Shown here: in pieces, positions 53,411-64,000 of the stretch | How positions within the stretch are numbered: the stretch's first letter is position 1 | How the letters are laid out: the number at the start of each line of letters is the position of its first letter | NCBI RefSeq assembly: GCF_036711975.1 | Contig: NC_091968.1 | Location: 29,435,001 to 29,499,000 of the forward strand | DNA: 64,000 nt | Origin: Onthophagus taurus | Taxonomy: Eukaryota; Arthropoda; Insecta; Coleoptera; Scarabaeidae | Direction of reading: 5' to 3' | The notes under the pieces: generated by a model | Database searches by the model: none | Told to the model about the DNA's origin: nothing | The model's input: the letters and a program-made list of their open reading frames with translations, nothing else | Program-made: the position numbers and the translations under genes

Positions 53411-56400
53411 CTAGTCTTTAACCAGTCGGTAAATGTGGTGTTGAGCTCCGTGCTCCGATGTTGATACTTCGAAAACGTACGCCGTACAAAGTAACGTTTC
53501 TTGTGTTTCTCTATTACTCACCACCTAAAAAGAATTTATTAATAATAAAATTAATTAATATTGTTATAATTTGACATAAAAACAGAAATCTGTTTTATCA
53601 TTATTAAACGCCATCTATTGGATGACACAAAACTTACTTGTAAAATTGTAAAATTTTCCAATACACTATTCATCATGTATTTTTCGGGAAGGTGTTTTAA
53701 TTTATGTATAAAATTAATCATATATTCGCACATAGGACTCCTATGAATCCTATAAATAAATTTTCCATTATCATAGCGAGCATATTCCGTTTCAACTTTT
53801 TCCACAACTTGTTTCCCAAAAGAACAAACTTTTGTTGAACACGTTATAGTCATGTTTTCGTTACTCTCATACCTATAAAAAATTAAAAAATAAATAATCA
53901 CAAAAACAATTAATTGATATTTACTTACTGGCTAGTTACACCGTAAAAAGCACCGGCTTCATCTTGTATATTACTATTAAGATCTGCCCAAAATTTGACG
54001 AGAAAGAACGCGTTTTGTGGTCCTTTATCGTACAATTCTTTTAATCCGCCTTTTTTCTCCGGGAATTTATCGTAAATTTGTCGCACATCGACCGCTTCTA
54101 ATAAAGGGTCGGCGTACGATATTGCTGGACCCCCTATATGCACAAATAGATGTCTTGGGTACTAAAAAATTAATTACAAGGTTAACGAAAATATTCAAAA
54201 AGAAATTTGATTTTTTGTAAATACATTTACCGGCTCGTCTCGATTTTGCGACTCCATAAACGCCGAAAACTCGACCAGCCTTAATTTATGGGTCGCAATT
54301 GCTCTTCCTTCCCATACCGGTGGATGTGGCGGTTGCAATGCTCCTACATCACCTTGGGAAACTGCCGTGGAGGGTTTTCCACTTGGATATGATGATTGCG
54401 GGAATGGTTTTACACTAAAATTTAATTATAAAATAAAAATTTATTAAATTTTATGAACGTATCCTATTTGAAGCTAACTTCACTTACTAATTAAATTTTG
54501 ACATTAAATGTCAATTATAATTAAATTAATTGTCAATTTGAATTGCAGTGACAGCTCTAATAAGCGGACTCTTTTGAGAAAAGATTACTCAAATTAAAGT
54601 ATATACACATATTATGTATTATCATTCTTGAATAACGAATGATTTTGGTTTGGAAATTACGCTCAATGATTCTTTATAAAATGTGATTGTTGATTGAAGT
54701 CAAGTACTTTGGAGATAAGGTCTGGGGTCCCACAGGTAGCTATTCTTGGCTCTACATTATTTAAAATTTACATGATAAATTTTCTGAAGGCCACTTTGAT
54801 GAAAGCTTCAATAAGTTTAAACGCGACTTGCATTATTGATGGGGCTCGATAAGACCCAGATCATTCTGCTTGGGCCCCAGAAGTTAAAAGAGAAATTTAT
54901 TGATGGGTTTTATCACCTGTCCATAGGAAGTACTCCTATTCTATTAAGTAAATCTGTCAAAAACTTCGGACTGGTCATGGATGAGGCATTGAGCTTTAGG
55001 GAGCACACTAACTAGTTGATTAATCTTGTTATAGTCTTGATTGGCACAAAAAAAAGCTTTTATGCGACTCTCTGGTATTTTCACATTTTAATTACTGTGA
55101 CGTAATGGCTTCCAGACATCAGGGAAAAATTTAAAAGCTTCAAAACTCGTGCATCCGTTTACTGAACATGAAATCTTGCAGATACATCAACAAGGCCTGC
55201 TTGTATTATAGGGTCATCACTGAAGGTACCCCTCCATACCTGAATGATAGGATTAAATTCAGAACGGACGTACATAATGTTAATGTTCGCTTCAAGGGTA
55301 GACTAACACCTTGTTCCCACCGTTTAAAAGAGAATTGAAGTGTTGGATAAGCTTCAAACTGGAAGACAACTTGTTTACCACCTGGTAAAAATGCTATAGA
55401 CACTAGATGGATATTCAAAATTAAACAGGACGGAACGCATTAAGCAAGGCTTGTGACAAGAGGTTTCCAACTAAAAGGAGGAATTGTCAACAGTATGCTC
55501 CAGTAGCAAGAATGGCTACAATAAGAACAATACTTGTACATGCAGTACAAAAGAATTGGAAGTTACAACAGTTAGATGTACCATCAGCTTTCCTGAATAC
55601 CGGAAGGTTATAAAACTGCAAAGTGTACTGTTTTGAAACTAAATCGGGCTCTTTATGGATTGAAGGAGTCTCCAAATGTAGGAATAATACATTCAACAAG
55701 AAAATGTTAAAAAACAACTTTGTGAGGTCGCAGCATGATTTTTGTCTCTATTGTAAGGAAGATGTATATGTATTAATATACAGGGTGCCCATTATGTATG
55801 GAATATAGTATATATCTTGGTAAGTATCAACTTTACAAAAAAACATTTTATACAAAAGTTGTTTAATATTTGATTTGCCATAATAAGACACCATTCAATT
55901 GTTTTTATTTCAGAAAACAAATGAGCAACGAATAACATTTAATTTTTTTTAAATGGCAATGTACCCTTTCGTTAGGCTCATTTGATAGAGATTTTTTTTC
56001 TCTTTACGATGACGTAAAATTTTAGTACCCTTATACTAGAAAATTTTTGAAAAAAATGTAAAAACAGTTTATTAAGTTAATTTTGCCAATAACATGAATC
56101 TAGATATCCGAAATCTTATTTGTCCTAACAATTGAATGTAAGCTATTGAATGTGACAGAATCTTGTTTATTTAAATAAGTTGGTAGATCAAAAAAGAAAA
56201 ATGGTTCATTTAACAGAAACTGAACGCATAGAAATTTTAATTATGGTTGGTTATGGGGATCGCAAACGAACACAATTAGAAGTATGTGAAATTTTCAATG
56301 AGCGTTATTCACATCGAGAACCAATCACTCAATAGCAGTAGTTAGCAAAACTTCGAAACGTTTTAGGGAAACTGGTAACGTTAAAGATCTGCCAAAGACT

Positions 56401-59400
56401 GGTCCGCAGAGATCTGCAACAGATGAAGATAAAAAGATCGATATTCTCATAGAAATCGAAGAAAATCCAAACATTTCAACTCGTCAGTTATGTTTAAACC
56501 ATGCTCTAAGTAAAGGTTCAATACACAAAATATTACATGCAGAAAATTTACATCCGTACAAACCGACTTTATTGCAAGAATTATCCGAAGATGACTACGG
56601 TCGACGTGTTGAATTTTGTGAATTTATGATGGAGCGAATCAACAGCAATCCAAATTTTCTCAATAATATGGTTTTCTCTGACGAGGCTACGTTTTGTTTA
56701 AATGGTAATGTAAATAAGCAAAATTCTCGATATTGGGCCGCTAAAAATCCCCATTGGATGATTCAAAATCATACTCAAACACCACAGAAATTAAACGTAT
56801 GGGTGGGAATTTGTGCAGATCACATAATTGGACCTTTCTTTATTCGAGGTACTCTAACTGGTCACCGTTATTTACAATTATTGCAACAGCAAATTTTCCC
56901 AGCTTGAAAATCTTGATGATCTTTGGTTTCAACAAGATGGGGCACCACCCCACTATCATTTAGATGTACGCCGATATTTAGATACGGTATTTCCGGCCCG
57001 TTGGATAGGCAGAAGAGGGTCTGTAGAGTGGCTACCCCGATCTCCGGATCTTACACCTTGCGATTTCTTCTTCTGGGGATATTTAAAATCTAAAGTTTAT
57101 GTAAACCGACCTCAAAATCTGACAGAATTAGAGCAACGAATAAAAGATGAAGCTGCAGCTATTTCTCCCAGATCGCTAAGAAATTCTTTTCAAGCCTTTT
57201 ATGATAGATTGGGCCACTGCCTTGCAGTTAATGGTGAACATTTTGAACATTTATTGTCGTGAAAACCATTTTAGTGCTAATTTCGTTTTGTCTTCAAAGT
57301 TTAATAATTTTCATTTACACTAATTTTTAGTTTATTTGTTTTATTTTGTATGTAGATTTAATTTACGGTAATAATTCGAGGTAGTTGACGATCTCGGATA
57401 TCTAGATTAATGTTATTGGTTAAATTTTCTTAATAAACAATTTTTACATTTTATGCAAAAATTTTCTGATGTAAGGGTACAAAAATTTTACGTCATCATA
57501 AAGAGAAAAGAAATCTCTATCAAATAAGCCTAATAAAAGGGTACATTGCCATATAAAAAAAATTAAATGTTATTCGTTGCTCATTTGTTTTCTGAAATAA
57601 AAACAATTGAATGGTGTCTTATTATGGCAAATAAAATACTAACCAACTTTTGTATAAAATTTTTTTTATAAAGTTGATACTTGCCAAGATATATACAATA
57701 TTCCATACATAATGGACATACAGGGTATGTCGATGACTGCTATTTCATTTTCTCCGTTAACATAAGCATCTGTTTCTTTACCACCTTTGAAGCCATTTCA
57801 ACTAACAAGACTAATAATAGAACTCCTAAAACGAGGAATCCCCGAACACATCTCGGTAAATATCTACTACAGATTACTTCAATGTGTTCGTCTGGTTACC
57901 TACGCGTCCATTTATTAGAAATATTTGCTCATTATGCAAAGAAAAATAATGTCCACGGGGTTGGTTCCAAGATTTTTGTCCGCTTATAAGAGATGTCCTC
58001 TAATTAGAGTTATCCGCAAAGAGAGCTTTTACTGCATAATAATATGATATTTATAAACTTACTCTTGTGATGTTCCTGGTTGTAAACCTGGTTGCCAAAA
58101 TTGCTAAAATAAAAAATAAAAAAAATGTAATTAAAAAAATAACTTTATTATTAATTAATTAATTGCACGAAGGAGTAGCCAGCAGCAACACACAGCAAGT
58201 TATTTATTTAAATAATGCTTAATTAATAAGCTACAATTATATTATTATTATTAATTAATTTTTTTTTGCCACATCGACTTACCATGGCAGCATGGTTGTA
58301 TGTCGCAACAGTCGATGGAAGCAAACCCAATACGGGGGCCCCCTTGCTGTGCATTGCCGAGGCAGATACAATCTGAGCACTCGACATATTCGACATTGTT
58401 TGTAGGGCTTTTTCCTTTGCCACATTATCCTAATGATTAATTATCGTTTAGTTTTCAAGTTAAGAAATTAAAAGATATTTTACAACGAGGAAGTGAAAAT
58501 TAGGTCGGTTACACAAAAAAATGAAATTTATTATGCAATTTAGATCAATGAAAAGATAAAAAAAGAGAAAATAAACGATTTGAAACAATAAAAAAGAACG
58601 ATTTTTGATTTATCTTAAATGAAATAACATCTGGGACAGCTTTATAACGTTGTCACCGATAGAGGGAGAATGTCAATATTACCATTATTTACCGATTTAA
58701 TAGGAAACTAATTACGTTTACAGCTATTTTAGCGACATTTAACTTGATATTTACAAATACAAATGTTTTCTAAAATAAATGTATCATTCGTATTGATTTA
58801 AATTAATTTTTTATTCAGCGTTAAATTAGAAATTAACCGCGAAATGAACCGTTCTACTCTCGCCTCTCTCGTTGGGGCACAATCGGCGTCCCGCTAATTT
58901 TAGACGCGCTCTTTTTACGTCTTGGACCCAAGCCAGATATCCTCGACTGTCAACGCATCTTCTCCACCATTATAAAAAATCATCAAATACAAATAAATAA
59001 ATAAATAAGTTTTCTTGTGAATCAATTGATGATGTTTTCTTAAAATTGTTTTGATTATTAGCAAAAAATCTTTTCTGAGTATGAAATCGTTTTTTTTTTC
59101 TTCGTTGGCGTTTCCGGTGTTGGTGGCCACATCTGGTTACGAAATTACCATCGTTCGAATTAAGATACTAGCCCGATTAATTCACCGCGTTAATGAGCCG
59201 TATCTTTTCTTTTCTTGAAAACCAATGGGGAAATGAAAGAGAAGGAGATATAAAGAGAGAAGTGGTTGACTTTCTAAGAATTGTACAATATACTACAACG
59301 GTACATGCACTATTAATTTCCTTGCGCAACGATCGGGTATCGCCTCTCGTTCCAAGGAGGAGACTCAACAAAGAAAGAGAGGGAAAGAAAGATGGTGTAG

Positions 59401-60180
59401 AGTAGATGATGGTTCGTTTTGGTGACTCACCACTTTGAGTTTGGCCTGTATCTCGCGGAGTTTTCGCCTCGCCAGCACCTGTATGTGTGAGCTGACCTGT
59501 TTCCTCGTGCGCGTCTTTCCGGTTCTCAATTTTATATACCTGGCTATAAGCTCGTTTCGACCTAAAACAAAATAAAAAAATTTAAATTTAAAATTAAAAA
59601 AAAACTTTTTTTCAACTCTGTATATACAGTAAAATTTCTAATTCATACGATGTGTATCAAAAGTTTTATTTTAATTTTTGATTTCTTCCAATTCAAAAAA
59701 ATTTTAAATAAAAAATAGAAGGAAGAAGATGAAAACAGAAAGAGGAGGTCGCCCCCCGTAAACCTTCCCCCCTTTCGAACCCACCCCTTACAGCTCTCGG
59801 GTTCTAGGGACTCGCTCGTTCACTAATTGCACATTCTTGGCATAGTTCGGGGCCGCATCTTTCCAGGCCGTCACCGATTCCGTCGCCACGGTCTGGGAGG
59901 GGGGGCGAAGTACTACCACCGAGTGTCGTCGTCGTAGTCCCCCTTCTCCTTTCAGAAAGGGGATCTTCCAAAGGGGTAGATTTTGGGGGCGACTTTGACG
60001 AAGTTTTCCTCCCCCAAAAGGAAATTAAGACGTTGACTTACCGTACATTTTTCCCTCGTCGGAAAGGATAATCTTCCTTCTTCCACAAGGTGGGTAAATG
60101 GCAAGCGCTTCTTGGAAGCTTTGCTCGATATCCGGACTCCAGACACCTTCCGCGTCCGCCGCGGACATATCCTTCTCGTC
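53411..60180 (-). CDS. sd: Scalloped / TEAD transcription factor (5' coding exons missing)
   Basis: Exons in transcript order: 60180-60042, 59561-59431, 58429-58283, 58103-58063, 54414-54231, 54161-53929, 53872-53638, 53524-53411. Phases agree and give 407 codons in the window including stop. The TEA DNA-binding domain spans the first two exons ([60 protein letters not shown]). The YAP/Yorkie/Vestigial-binding domain begins at [19 protein letters not shown] and runs to the end ([49 protein letters not shown]). By family it is the nuclear effector of Hippo signalling. The first exon listed starts at a TTCTTCAG acceptor; upstream N-terminal exons lie beyond 60180, probably outside the window. 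The 3.6-kb intron 54415-58062 contains transposons. Confidence 0.96.
54715..55410 (+). mobile_element. Old LINE remnant (CR1/jockey-like RT)
   Basis: The + strand, in shifting frames, gives [39 protein letters not shown] and FREHT, typical of the RT thumb region of CR1/jockey LINEs. It is heavily decayed, with no continuous frame above about 40 codons. Confidence 0.6.
55415..55785 (+). mobile_element. Copia-type LTR retrotransposon fossil (RT fragment)
   Basis: About 370 bp resembling the Copia reverse transcriptase (residues like LYGLKESP and the preceding block). No LTRs, gag or integrase are seen. It is broken, with multiple interruptions. Its right end is cut by a mariner element, so the Copia piece is older. 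Confidence 0.75.
55784..57725 (+). mobile_element. Mariner-superfamily transposon, nearly full length, in scalloped intron
   Basis: Ends ACAGGGTGCCCATTATGTAT and ATACATAATGGACATACAGGG, with inverted arms of about 200 bp that also share AGACACCATTCAATTGTTTT, then ATTTCAGAAAACAAATGAGC. The + strand transposase runs 56202-57262: [26 protein letters not shown]-like [34 protein letters not shown], then after a frameshift near 56905 [19 protein letters not shown] and [20 protein letters not shown]. There are additional breaks near 56330-56560. Inactive but recognisable throughout. Confidence 0.88.
59700..60035. other. GC-rich block inside the scalloped TEA-domain intron
   Basis: The stretch contains runs such as GTCGCCCCCCGTAAACC and GTCTGGGAGGGGGGGCGAAG and is far richer in GC than every other intron here. 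No coding frame matching TEAD is seen. It could be a regulatory element or an alternative promoter or exon. Confidence 0.45.
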
Positions 60181-60984
60181 CTGAAGAAGATAATAAGCGT
60201 TTTTTAAAAATCGTTTCATCGCGACATCCGTTGTGAACATGTTAAAAAGGGAACGGTGTTTGAAATAATTTTAACAAGATGAATTGATTTATTATCGTTA
60301 ACAAAATTACTTTTTATTTCCTTTTGAAATGTATTTACGTTTATTATGGTGATGACGTAAAAAGTGTTACGCGAGTTATATTAGCGTAAGAGTAATCTGG
60401 TGGTGTTGTTGTTTTTGACTCTTACGTTTTTGGGCAGTTTTCGTGATTAAAACGAAATCAAAAATTCAAAACGTTCGAGAATCTTTATCAATGTTTACAT
60501 TTCGTTTTGTATTTTAATATCGAAATCATCGTTTTATCTAGTTTTAAATTCTTATTTTATAAATAGCTTGTTTTAGCAAAATTATGAAATTTGCAGAACA
60601 AATATTAAGCATTTTATTTTATTTTTGAACTTCCTTTTTTTATTTCAATTATAATAAATTATTGAGTTGTTATTGTGGCGATTAACAATGACATATACAT
60701 ATATATTAGAGTGGGTCTTTGTGTAATGGGGTTTAAAAGCATTCAATAAATTCGTTAACTCTATTTGGAGTAGCTTGGCGTTAATGCATATCAGGACTGT
60801 TTGGCGGCGTGATTTGATCCTATTGCAACAATTAGCCGTGAATCAATGTGTTATTTTGCTGCCAAATTCAATGAGATAAACTCGCCTGATATCGAAATAC
60901 AACGGAATAATTATACAATGTTTGCTCTTATTTTAAATTTGAATATTTATAGTTCCTGTGATATAAAAATTTGCATTTTAATAT
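60181..60984. other. Presumed 5' intron of scalloped
   Basis: No exon is recognisable. TTATTATCTTCTTCAG on the minus strand (ending at 60181) is a strong branch, polypyrimidine and acceptor sequence for the TEA exon. The rest is AT-rich and unique-looking. Confidence 0.45.
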
Positions 60985-61350
60985 TTATATCCACTGCTTC
61001 GGCAGGACAGATGCCTCCCCTTCTAATATTACTGTCTTAAAATGTTTTTAAGCAATAAAACCACTGCCTCGGCTACTTAATAATACTATATTGAAATGTT
61101 TTAATATTTGTTTGTTAAGTACTGGAACTACTACCTCGGCAACACAGTTGCCTCGGCATCTTAATACCACTCTATTAAACTGTTATATCTGTTTTTTAAG
61201 CACTAAAACTACTACTTCGGAATCCCAGCTACCACGGCATCTTATTGATGCTGTATTGAGATGTTTTAATATTTGTTTTTTAAGTACTTGAACTACTACC
61301 TCGGCAACATAGTTGCCTCGGTTTCTTAATAACGCGGTATTAAAATGTTT
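60985..61350. repeat. Degenerate ~83-bp tandem repeat
   Basis: Units carry TTTAAGTACT(T/G)GAACTACTA, CCTCGGCAACA(C/T)AGTTGCCTCGG and TCTTAATA, repeating at about 61046, 61114, 61195 and 61278. Each unit contains a small inverted motif (CCTCGGCAAC/GTTGCCTCGG is partly palindromic). Confidence 0.75.
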
Positions 61351-61354
61351 TAAT

Positions 61355-63600
61355 ATACAGGTTGTCCCGTTAAGCGTACGGAGCGGCTGTATCTCAACAA
61401 CGGTGAGGCCTAGAGGTTTGGGAAAAAAATCCTTATAAGCAAATTGGGCAAGGGAAATACCTGGAAATTATTTTGAATTTCGTAATTCGACCGCTAGGGG
61501 GCGTAACTGCCATAGAGAAACATAAAACTCCTTCTATCTCAGAAAGTTAGACGATGAGCTATAACTTTGACAACATCATTTAGTAGCTTGGATACTACCG
61601 CATCGCTTTTGTTTTGCGATATTTCTCATATCTGTCATAATAAGGGAGGGGGAGGCCAATGCGTTTTCAAATGTTTACATTTTAATATCTCCTGGACCAT
61701 TCAACCGATTTGAATATTTTTGGTCTTGTTTGAAAGAGCATTTCATGCTCTTTTAAAAGATGTTTTCAGTAAGACCGCTTGGTTTAAAACAAATAAGCTA
61801 GAGAGCGTTATCTGCAGCGGTTACATATTTTTGTGATTTTTGAAAAAAAGTTAAATGGAACGGTACTATTTACTTCACAGACCATTAATCACCATAAAAT
61901 TTGCTAAATATTAGTGAAAACCGCATCTCGATATCTCCATCCATTCTCGAATTATAAAAGAAAATGTTAAAAATTCGTATATCTTAATCGGATCAAGTTA
62001 CCTTAGGAAACAAATAAGAGAGAACAAAAATTTTATTATCTAGAACCTTGCTTCACACTTTATCTAAGCTTAGAACTGCTTCAAAACTACTTTTGAGGCG
62101 TGTTCAAAAGCCAATGGATCAATGAAACATCAACAATGATAATAAAACAAAATAAACCAAAACACTTAGAATAACTTAAATTTTTGGCAAAAATAACTCA
62201 CTAATGTGCGAAATGCCTACCATAAACCTCTATGTATTTATTTAATCTAGTTTCGACGAAAAAAAAGCGCTGCTTAAGTCTCGGTCCTAGACACGTTTCT
62301 ACTGGTATTTAGTGTTTTGTCATATTTTCCCTAGATATTGGTTTTTCCTGAAAAGTCAGATCGTTTAGTCTACCTAATAGATAAAGGGGTGAAAGCAATG
62401 TGGGTTTTGCTCGAACCAAGAATGCATATTATGCAAGTTTACATCAGCTTGTGGACAGATGCTTCATGCATCCATAGCATTTGTGATAAAAGGTTTGGAT
62501 TTGCCAAATCATATTTAAAAGTCAATGGTAATAGTTCAGTCTGTTATCATAATCGGTATCTGTTAAGGCCTGATGTAAAACAACGTGGTGGAGATATTAT
62601 TCTCTTGAGAAATCTTGTGGACAACTGTTTTCGGAGTTCCCAGATTATGTGGGATCACATTGCACGCCAATGTGATTTACGAATTCATAGAGATGTCTGA
62701 ATGGGCTACACGTTGCCAGTTTTCCGTAATCGCTAAGTCAATCTTAAAAACACTTCTAGAGAAAAATGTCTTTCTTTGTCGTAATTGCATTGCACATTTT
62801 TGCCATGCAGTTGCATCGTATTCAAAACATTGAAAATAAATCATCATACGCTCTATCATACGCTTCTGCGTTAGTAAATGACATGTTTACAGTTACCATG
62901 GTTATGTGATTTGTTTTTGTCGATAAGGTAACTGGATCCGATTGATAGCACTCGAGTTTTTAACATTTTCTTCTATAATTCGAAATATCGGGTGGCGATA
63001 TCGGGTGGCGATATCGAGATGCGGTTTTCACTAAAATTTAGCAAATTTTAAGGTGACTAAGGGTCTGTGAAGTAAATAGTATCGTTCCATTTAACTTTTC
63101 TTCAAAAATCACAAAAATATGTAATCGCTGCAGATAACGTCCTCTAGCTCATTTGTTTTAAAGCAGACGGAAGAAGACATTTCTTACTGAAAATATCATT
63201 AAAAAGAGCATAAAATACTCTTTCAAACAACACCGAAAACATTCAAATCGGTTGAATGGTCCAGGAGATATTAAAATGTAAACATTTGAAAACGCATTGG
63301 CCTCCCCCTCCCTTATTATGACAGATATGAGAAATATTGCAAAACAAAAGCGATGCGGTATTATCCAAGCTATTAAATGATGTTGTCAAAATTATAGCTC
63401 ATCGTCTAAATTTTTGAGATAGCGGGTACTTTATGTTGCTCAATGGCAGTTACGCCCCCTAGCGGTCGAATTACGAACTTCAAAATAATTTCCAGCTATT
63501 TCTCTTGGTCACTTTGCTTATAAGGATTTTTTTCCCAAACTTCTAGGCCTTAACGTTCTAGAGATACAGCCGCTCCGTACGCTTAACGGGACAACCTGTA
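61355..63600. mobile_element. 2.2-kb foldback element with ~640-bp inverted arms
   Basis: The left arm 61355-61995 and right arm about 62940-63600 are reverse complements. Ends are TACAGGTTGTCCCGTTAAGC and GCTTAACGGGACAACCTGTA, flanked by TA, indicating the mariner superfamily. Shared internal blocks include CGACCGCTAGGGGGCGTAAC and AATGCGTTTTCAAATGTTTA. The loop holds a + strand frame at 62338-62700 that I cannot assign. A CTCF-like CGCTAGGGGGCG lies in each arm. Confidence 0.9.
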
Positions 63601-64000
63601 CAGGGTGTCTCAGCGAGACCGGTCATTAGACGTTTCTGGGGTTCTGGCGAAAATAAAAATTTGAGAATTCAGACTTAAGTATTATCAATTACGATCTCTT
63701 CGTCTAAAATATTTTCAGATTTCTTGCACTTCCGGTTATACCGGAAGTCGCCACCAACTTTATTTTTTTAAATGGAACACCCTGTATATTTTTACATATT
63801 TGGATTTGTTTGTTTTCAAGGTTTATAAATAACTTTACTTTTTGCAATTTGATTCGGTCCTTCTCGAGTTATTCGAATTTTTCTAGAAAAATCTGCTGCA
63901 GCAGACATTTGTTCAAAAAATCAGAAAACACTCAATTTTTGGGATATCAATTTAGGATTGAGAACATGCTTAAGCAACATGATGGTGTATGTTTTGGTGC
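63599..64000 (+). mobile_element. Start of another mariner-type element, running off the window
   Basis: TACAGGGTGTCTCAGCGAGA begins exactly where the previous foldback element ends, sharing the TA. AAATGGAACACCCTGTATAT at 63769-63788 could be an internal inverted end, giving a ~190-bp MITE at 63599-63788, followed by unassigned sequence. Confidence 0.55.

Noticed and set aside
55206-55418. 70-codon minus-strand frame
   Set aside because: It lies antisense over LINE remnant sequence and has no recognisable domain.
59193-59405. 70-codon + strand frame in a scalloped intron
   Set aside because: No splice context, no family resemblance, and low-complexity Arg/Glu content.
60025-60240. Start of scalloped at the ATG near 60238
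   Set aside because: The residues before DEKDM ([19 protein letters not shown]) do not match TEAD, and a strong TTCTTCAG acceptor precedes DEKDM, so this is intron read-through.
1-64000. tRNA, rRNA or other structured RNA genes
   Set aside because: Reading for A/B-box and cloverleaf patterns by eye gave nothing convincing; a covariance-model scan would be needed to exclude small RNAs.

Overview
The window is AT-rich nuclear DNA of an insect. GT/AG introns are short (about 50-60 bp) except where transposons have filled them. Every recognisable gene is a standard insect gene, and the tandem family of secreted non-specific (dsRNase-type) nucleases fits a beetle best. That taxonomic guess is inference.

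Layout, left to right. 1-606 holds the last two exons of an unrecognised + strand gene. 862-2990 is a 308-bp satellite array. 3073-13033 is a minus-strand cluster of four complete secreted nucleases, with four truncated 3'-end copies between the second and third. 13669-21855 (+) is Rassf (LIM, RA and SARAH domains), whose introns hold a tandem array, a Penelope-like scrap, a Tc1 element and a LINE end. 22161-22534 (-) is a small mitochondrial prag01-type protein sharing a short divergent promoter with WDR46 (22874-24539, +). 25463-34909 (+) is ALIX, with a nest of foldback elements in one intron. 35642-52130 (+) is insulin-degrading enzyme (IDE). Its 11.8-kb third intron contains a complete minus-strand single-exon SET-domain methyltransferase (41493-42443), a mariner-superfamily element, an R1-like LINE, a P-like element, a hAT element, MITEs and a Gypsy-type fossil. 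53411-60180 (-) is scalloped (TEAD), lacking its 5' coding exons. The right end holds a short tandem array and a 2.2-kb foldback element.

Two patterns stand out. First, partial gene duplications recur: nuclease 3' ends, WDR46 3' exons, and a SET 5' end plus IDE exon 4. The last two have a CTAGAAC-rich foldback repeat between or next to the copies. Second, most introns longer than 1.5 kb are layered transposon insertions, several with readable nesting order and one with a clean 8-bp target duplication.

The genes do not form one pathway. By family knowledge, Rassf and scalloped both touch Hippo signalling, ALIX works with ESCRT-III, IDE is a cytosolic, mitochondrial and peroxisomal peptidase, WDR46 acts in the small-subunit processome, and the nuclease cluster is probably digestive or defensive. 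Intron and exon limits were read by eye from splice signals and reading phase, and every multi-exon model given is phase-consistent.
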